From Pseudomonadota bacterium (GTDB lineage Bacteria > Desulfobacterota > Desulfobacteria > Desulfobacterales > Desulfobacteraceae), in NCBI GenBank assembly GCA_018816605.1, contig JAHIVS010000156.1, positions 1 through 8,731 on the forward strand: a stretch of DNA of 8,731 bases. Reading direction: 5' to 3'. The stretch's first letter is position 1, and each line of letters begins with the position of its first letter. This document shows, one piece after another, positions 6,097-8,731 of the stretch. Made by a program: the position numbers and the translations under genes. The notes under the pieces were generated by a model. That model was not told where the DNA came from, did not search any database, and was given only the letters and a program-made list of their open reading frames with translations.

Positions 6097-7353
6097 ATGC
6101 AGACCATAAGAGGCTTTAGAGATATACTGCCGGAACATATATCCCTGTGGCAGAGGGTTGAACAAGAGGCGTTTTCCCTGTTTGAATCCTTTGGATTCAA
6201 GGAAATCAGAATACCCGTCCTGGAAAAAACAGACCTGTTTGCCAGGAGTATCGGAGAAACCACCGACATTGTCGAAAAGGAAATGTACACCTTTTCCGAC
6301 AGAAAAGGGGATCTGGTGACCCTGAGACCCGAAGCAACTGCGTCCATTTGCAGATCCTATATCCAGCATAAAATGTATGCCACGGATCCGGTGAGAAAAT
6401 TTTATATGACAGGCCCCATGTTTCGGCGGGAAAGGCCCCAGAAAGGAAGGTATCGGCAATTCTACCAGATCGATGCCGAGGTGTTCGGCATCGAATCCGC
6501 CTATATTGACAGTGAACTGATTTTTTTGCTCAATGCCTTATTCAAGCGCCTGGGACTCACAGATCTTACCGCACATATCAACAGTCTTGGTTGTCCCCAA
6601 TGCCGCCCCGCCTTTCAAAGGGCATTGCTGGATTTTCTCGGCAAACGAAAACAGGCCCTGTGTGAAAACTGCACCCGCCGAATTCAAAAAAATCCTTTAC
6701 GGATTCTTGACTGCAAAGTGGAATCCTGCCAGAAAGCTTTAGAGGGGGCACCTGGGACCATTGACCACCTCTGCCGGGCCTGTGATGATCACTTTACCAT
6801 TGTCCGGACCACCCTGGAAAACCAGGGGGTTGCGTTTACGGTGGACAAATCCCTTGTCCGGGGGCTTGACTATTATACCCGAACTGCCTGGGAAATTCAG
6901 ACCACCACCCTGGGTGCCCAGAGTGCCGTGGCCGGCGGCGGCCGGTACGACGGGCTGGTTCAAGAACTGGGAGGTCCAGCTACACCTGCCATCGGCTTTG
7001 CCATCGGGTTTGACCGCCTGGTGGAAGTCATGGAACAGCTGGAGGCGGATTCGAAAGAGCCCCCCCTGGACCTGTTCATTGTCGCCCTGGGGGATGCGGC
7101 CATGGCAAAGGCCTATCACTGGTCCTGCGACCTGAATCTGAAGGGCATTCGAACCGGAATGGATTTCCGGGGAAAAAGCATGAAAAGCCTTATGAAACGT
7201 GCAGACAAACTAAATGCTTCCCATGTGCTCATTGCAGGGGAGAATGAATTGAAGGAAAACCGGCTGATACTGAGAAATATGGATACCAAAGGCCAGAGCT
7301 TGATCGACATTGAAAACCTGGTACCCGACCTGATGACGCTTTTAAAAAAATGA
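6097..7353 (+). CDS. hisS: Histidyl-tRNA synthetase
   Basis: HisRS charges tRNA-His with histidine using ATP and is a cytoplasmic class II homodimer. The 418 residues fit the bacterial length (E. coli has 424). Visible elements are RGFRDILP (5-12), LRPEAT (76-81), motif 2 from Phe109 to Phe122 (FRRERPQKGRYRQF), the histidine-specific LVRGLDYYTR with catalytic Arg255 (Arg259 in E. coli), AGGGRYDGL (279-287), and motif 3 ending at Arg307 (IGFDRL). An anticodon-binding domain follows (about 325-415). The insertion domain carries four cysteine pairs (166/169, 189/192, 206/211, 226/229), a pattern I recall from other HisRS enzymes and a possible zinc site. The ATG at 6097 has a weak ribosome binding site, but RGFRD at residue 5 fixes it. 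It is the first gene of an operon with aspS 37 bases downstream; no terminator lies between. Confidence 0.97.
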   Translation: MQTIRGFRDILPEHISLWQRVEQEAFSLFESFGFKEIRIPVLEKTDLFARSIGETTDIVEKEMYTFSDRKGDLVTLRPEATASICRSYIQHKMYATDPVRKFYMTGPMFRRERPQKGRYRQFYQIDAEVFGIESAYIDSELIFLLNALFKRLGLTDLTAHINSLGCPQCRPAFQRALLDFLGKRKQALCENCTRRIQKNPLRILDCKVESCQKALEGAPGTIDHLCRACDDHFTIVRTTLENQGVAFTVDKSLVRGLDYYTRTAWEIQTTTLGAQSAVAGGGRYDGLVQELGGPATPAIGFAIGFDRLVEVMEQLEADSKEPPLDLFIVALGDAAMAKAYHWSCDLNLKGIRTGMDFRGKSMKSLMKRADKLNASHVLIAGENELKENRLILRNMDTKGQSLIDIENLVPDLMTLLKK

Positions 7354-7378
7354 CACTTTTATAAAAATACTTAGGATT

Positions 7379-7383
7379 AAGGA
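7379..7383 (+). promoter_or_regulatory. Ribosome binding site that decides the GTG start of aspS
   Basis: AAGGA sits seven bases before the GTG at 7391, the ideal distance. The next in-frame candidate, ATG at 7412, has no comparable signal. The extra residues TDLLGN also resemble the usual AspRS N-terminus before KRTH, which supports the GTG. Confidence 0.75.
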
Positions 7384-7390
7384 CAAAACC

Positions 7391-8731
7391 GTGACAGATC
7401 TACTTGGAAATATGAAAAGGACACATACCTGTTCCCAACTGAGGGACACCCACATAGACCGGGAAGTGGTGCTAATGGGATGGGTACAGCACCGCAGGGA
7501 CCATGGCGGGGTAATTTTTATTGATTTGCGGGACAAGGACGGCATTACCCAGATCGTATTCAACCCGGCGATTTCCGAAAGCGTCCATGGAAAAGCCCAG
7601 GAAATCAGAAGCGAATATGTCCTTGGAATCAGGGGAAAGGTATCCGCCCGGCCGGGAGATATGCGCAATCCCCACATGGAAACCGGTGCCATTGAAATTC
7701 TTGTGGAGGAACTGAAGATTTTTTCCCGGGCCAAAACCCCTGCCTTCCAGATCGAGGACCGGGTGGAAGCCTCTGAAAGCATCCGCCTCCAATACCGGTA
7801 TCTGGACCTGAGGCGACCCCAACTTAAAAAAAATATCCTGGACCGGCACAAGGCCACCATGGCCATCAGAACCTATCTGGACAGCAAGGGGTTTATTGAT
7901 ATTGAAACCCCCTTTCTGACCAAAAGCACCCCCGAAGGCGCCAGGGATTACCTGGTTCCCTCCCGGGTCAACCAGGGAGAGTTTTATGCCCTGCCCCAGT
8001 CCCCGCAGCTTTTCAAACAATTGCTGATGATTGCAGGATTTGACCGATACTACCAGATTGTAAAATGCTTCCGGGATGAAGACCTGCGGGCGGACCGACA
8101 GCCGGAATTCACCCAGATTGACATGGAGCTGTCCTTTGTCGACGAAAATCAGATCATGGAAATTGCCGAAGGCCTGATCCGGAAAATTTTTAAACAGGTT
8201 CTGAACATGGATCTTGCCCCCGCATTTCCCCAAATCACCTATGACGAGGCCATCGACCGGTTCGGTATCGACCGGCCGGACTTAAGATTCGGCCTTGAAC
8301 TGTGCAATGTTTCGGACATTGTAAAGGATGCCGGTTTTAAAGTGTTTGCCGATGTGACAAGGAACGGAGGCCTTGTTAAGGCCATTAATGCCAAGGGATG
8401 TGCAAACTTTAGCCGAAAACAGATTGATGAACTCACCGAGTTTGTTTCGGTATACAGGGCCAAGGGGCTTGCCTGGATCAAGATCAAGGAAGACCAGTGG
8501 CAGTCCCCCATTGCCAAATTCTTTACCGATGATGAACAAAAGGCCCTGGGCAAACGCCTGGATCTTGAACCCGGAGATATTGTCTTTTTTGTGGCAGACC
8601 AGCCCAAGATCACCAATGAGGCCCTGGGCCAGCTGAGAAATGAATTGGGACGCCGCCTTGGATTGATCCGTGACGATGTGTTTGAATTTACCTGGGTGAC
8701 ACAATTTCCCCTGTTTGATTACGATGAAACG
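7391..8731 (+). CDS. aspS: Aspartyl-tRNA synthetase (3' end outside window)
   Basis: AspRS charges tRNA-Asp, and in many bacteria also tRNA-Asn, with aspartate; it is a class II homodimer. The window holds 447 codons of an expected 590 or so, and the frame is open to the last base. The N-terminal OB-fold anticodon domain (about 10-110) contains GWVQHRRDHGG. Next come LQYRYLDLRRP (133-143), the STPEGARDY flipping-loop region (179-187), QSPQLFKQ (203-210) and motif 2 CFRDEDLRADRQPEFTQID (226-244). The bacterial GAD insertion follows (about 290-410), and the window ends just after FEFTWVTQFPLFDYDE. Motif 3 is not visible. His38 occupies the position of E. coli Leu30, a change associated with nondiscriminating enzymes. 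It is the second gene of the hisS operon, 37 bases after the hisS stop. The start is the GTG at 7391, encoding MTDLLGNMKRTH. Confidence 0.95.
   Translation, partial: MTDLLGNMKRTHTCSQLRDTHIDREVVLMGWVQHRRDHGGVIFIDLRDKDGITQIVFNPAISESVHGKAQEIRSEYVLGIRGKVSARPGDMRNPHMETGAIEILVEELKIFSRAKTPAFQIEDRVEASESIRLQYRYLDLRRPQLKKNILDRHKATMAIRTYLDSKGFIDIETPFLTKSTPEGARDYLVPSRVNQGEFYALPQSPQLFKQLLMIAGFDRYYQIVKCFRDEDLRADRQPEFTQIDMELSFVDENQIMEIAEGLIRKIFKQVLNMDLAPAFPQITYDEAIDRFGIDRPDLRFGLELCNVSDIVKDAGFKVFADVTRNGGLVKAINAKGCANFSRKQIDELTEFVSVYRAKGLAWIKIKEDQWQSPIAKFFTDDEQKALGKRLDLEPGDIVFFVADQPKITNEALGQLRNELGRRLGLIRDDVFEFTWVTQFPLFDYDET

Overview
The window looks like ordinary chromosomal DNA from a strictly anaerobic bacterium, most likely a sulfate reducer of the Desulfobacterota (Desulfobacteraceae-like). 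The placement is inferred from gene content and style: a tungsten-type aldehyde:ferredoxin oxidoreductase, a soluble GAF/hybrid histidine kinase whose N-terminus reads NKPTYEQLEQ, a moderate base composition, and an AspRS with the tRNA-contact residue typical of nondiscriminating enzymes. No database comparison was possible.

Layout: (1) 1-489 (+), the C-terminal part of a Crp/Fnr-family regulator whose start lies outside the window. (2) 490-787, a 298-base gap with a good sigma70-like promoter, followed by four inverted repeats packed into about 130 bases just before the next gene. (3) 788-2515 (+), a complete aldehyde:ferredoxin oxidoreductase closed by a strong intrinsic terminator (2547-2577). 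(4) 2516-2830, a gap holding that terminator and a candidate promoter. (5) 2831-4126 (+), a complete hisD, alone and not in a his operon. (6) 4147-5871 (-), a soluble GAF / histidine kinase / receiver hybrid protein, convergent with hisD at only 20 bases. (7) 5872-6096, a divergent AT-rich control region with a 12-base direct repeat and a good promoter for hisS. (8) 6097-7353 (+) hisS and 7391-8731 (+) aspS (3' end missing), a typical two-gene synthetase operon.

How the genes relate: the regulator and the oxidoreductase form a plausible regulator-target pair for anaerobic or metal-dependent aldehyde metabolism, but the sequence does not prove the link. hisD (last step of histidine synthesis) and hisS (charging of tRNA-His) share an amino acid, yet a kinase gene on the opposite strand separates them, so they are not co-transcribed.

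The most interesting part is the leader of the oxidoreductase gene (about 590-787). It has clustered dyads and two possible long-range pairings with bases just before the ribosome binding site, so it could be a structured cis-regulatory RNA or a set of operators. Everything else resembles known families, and I see no mobile element, CRISPR array, tRNA or rRNA.
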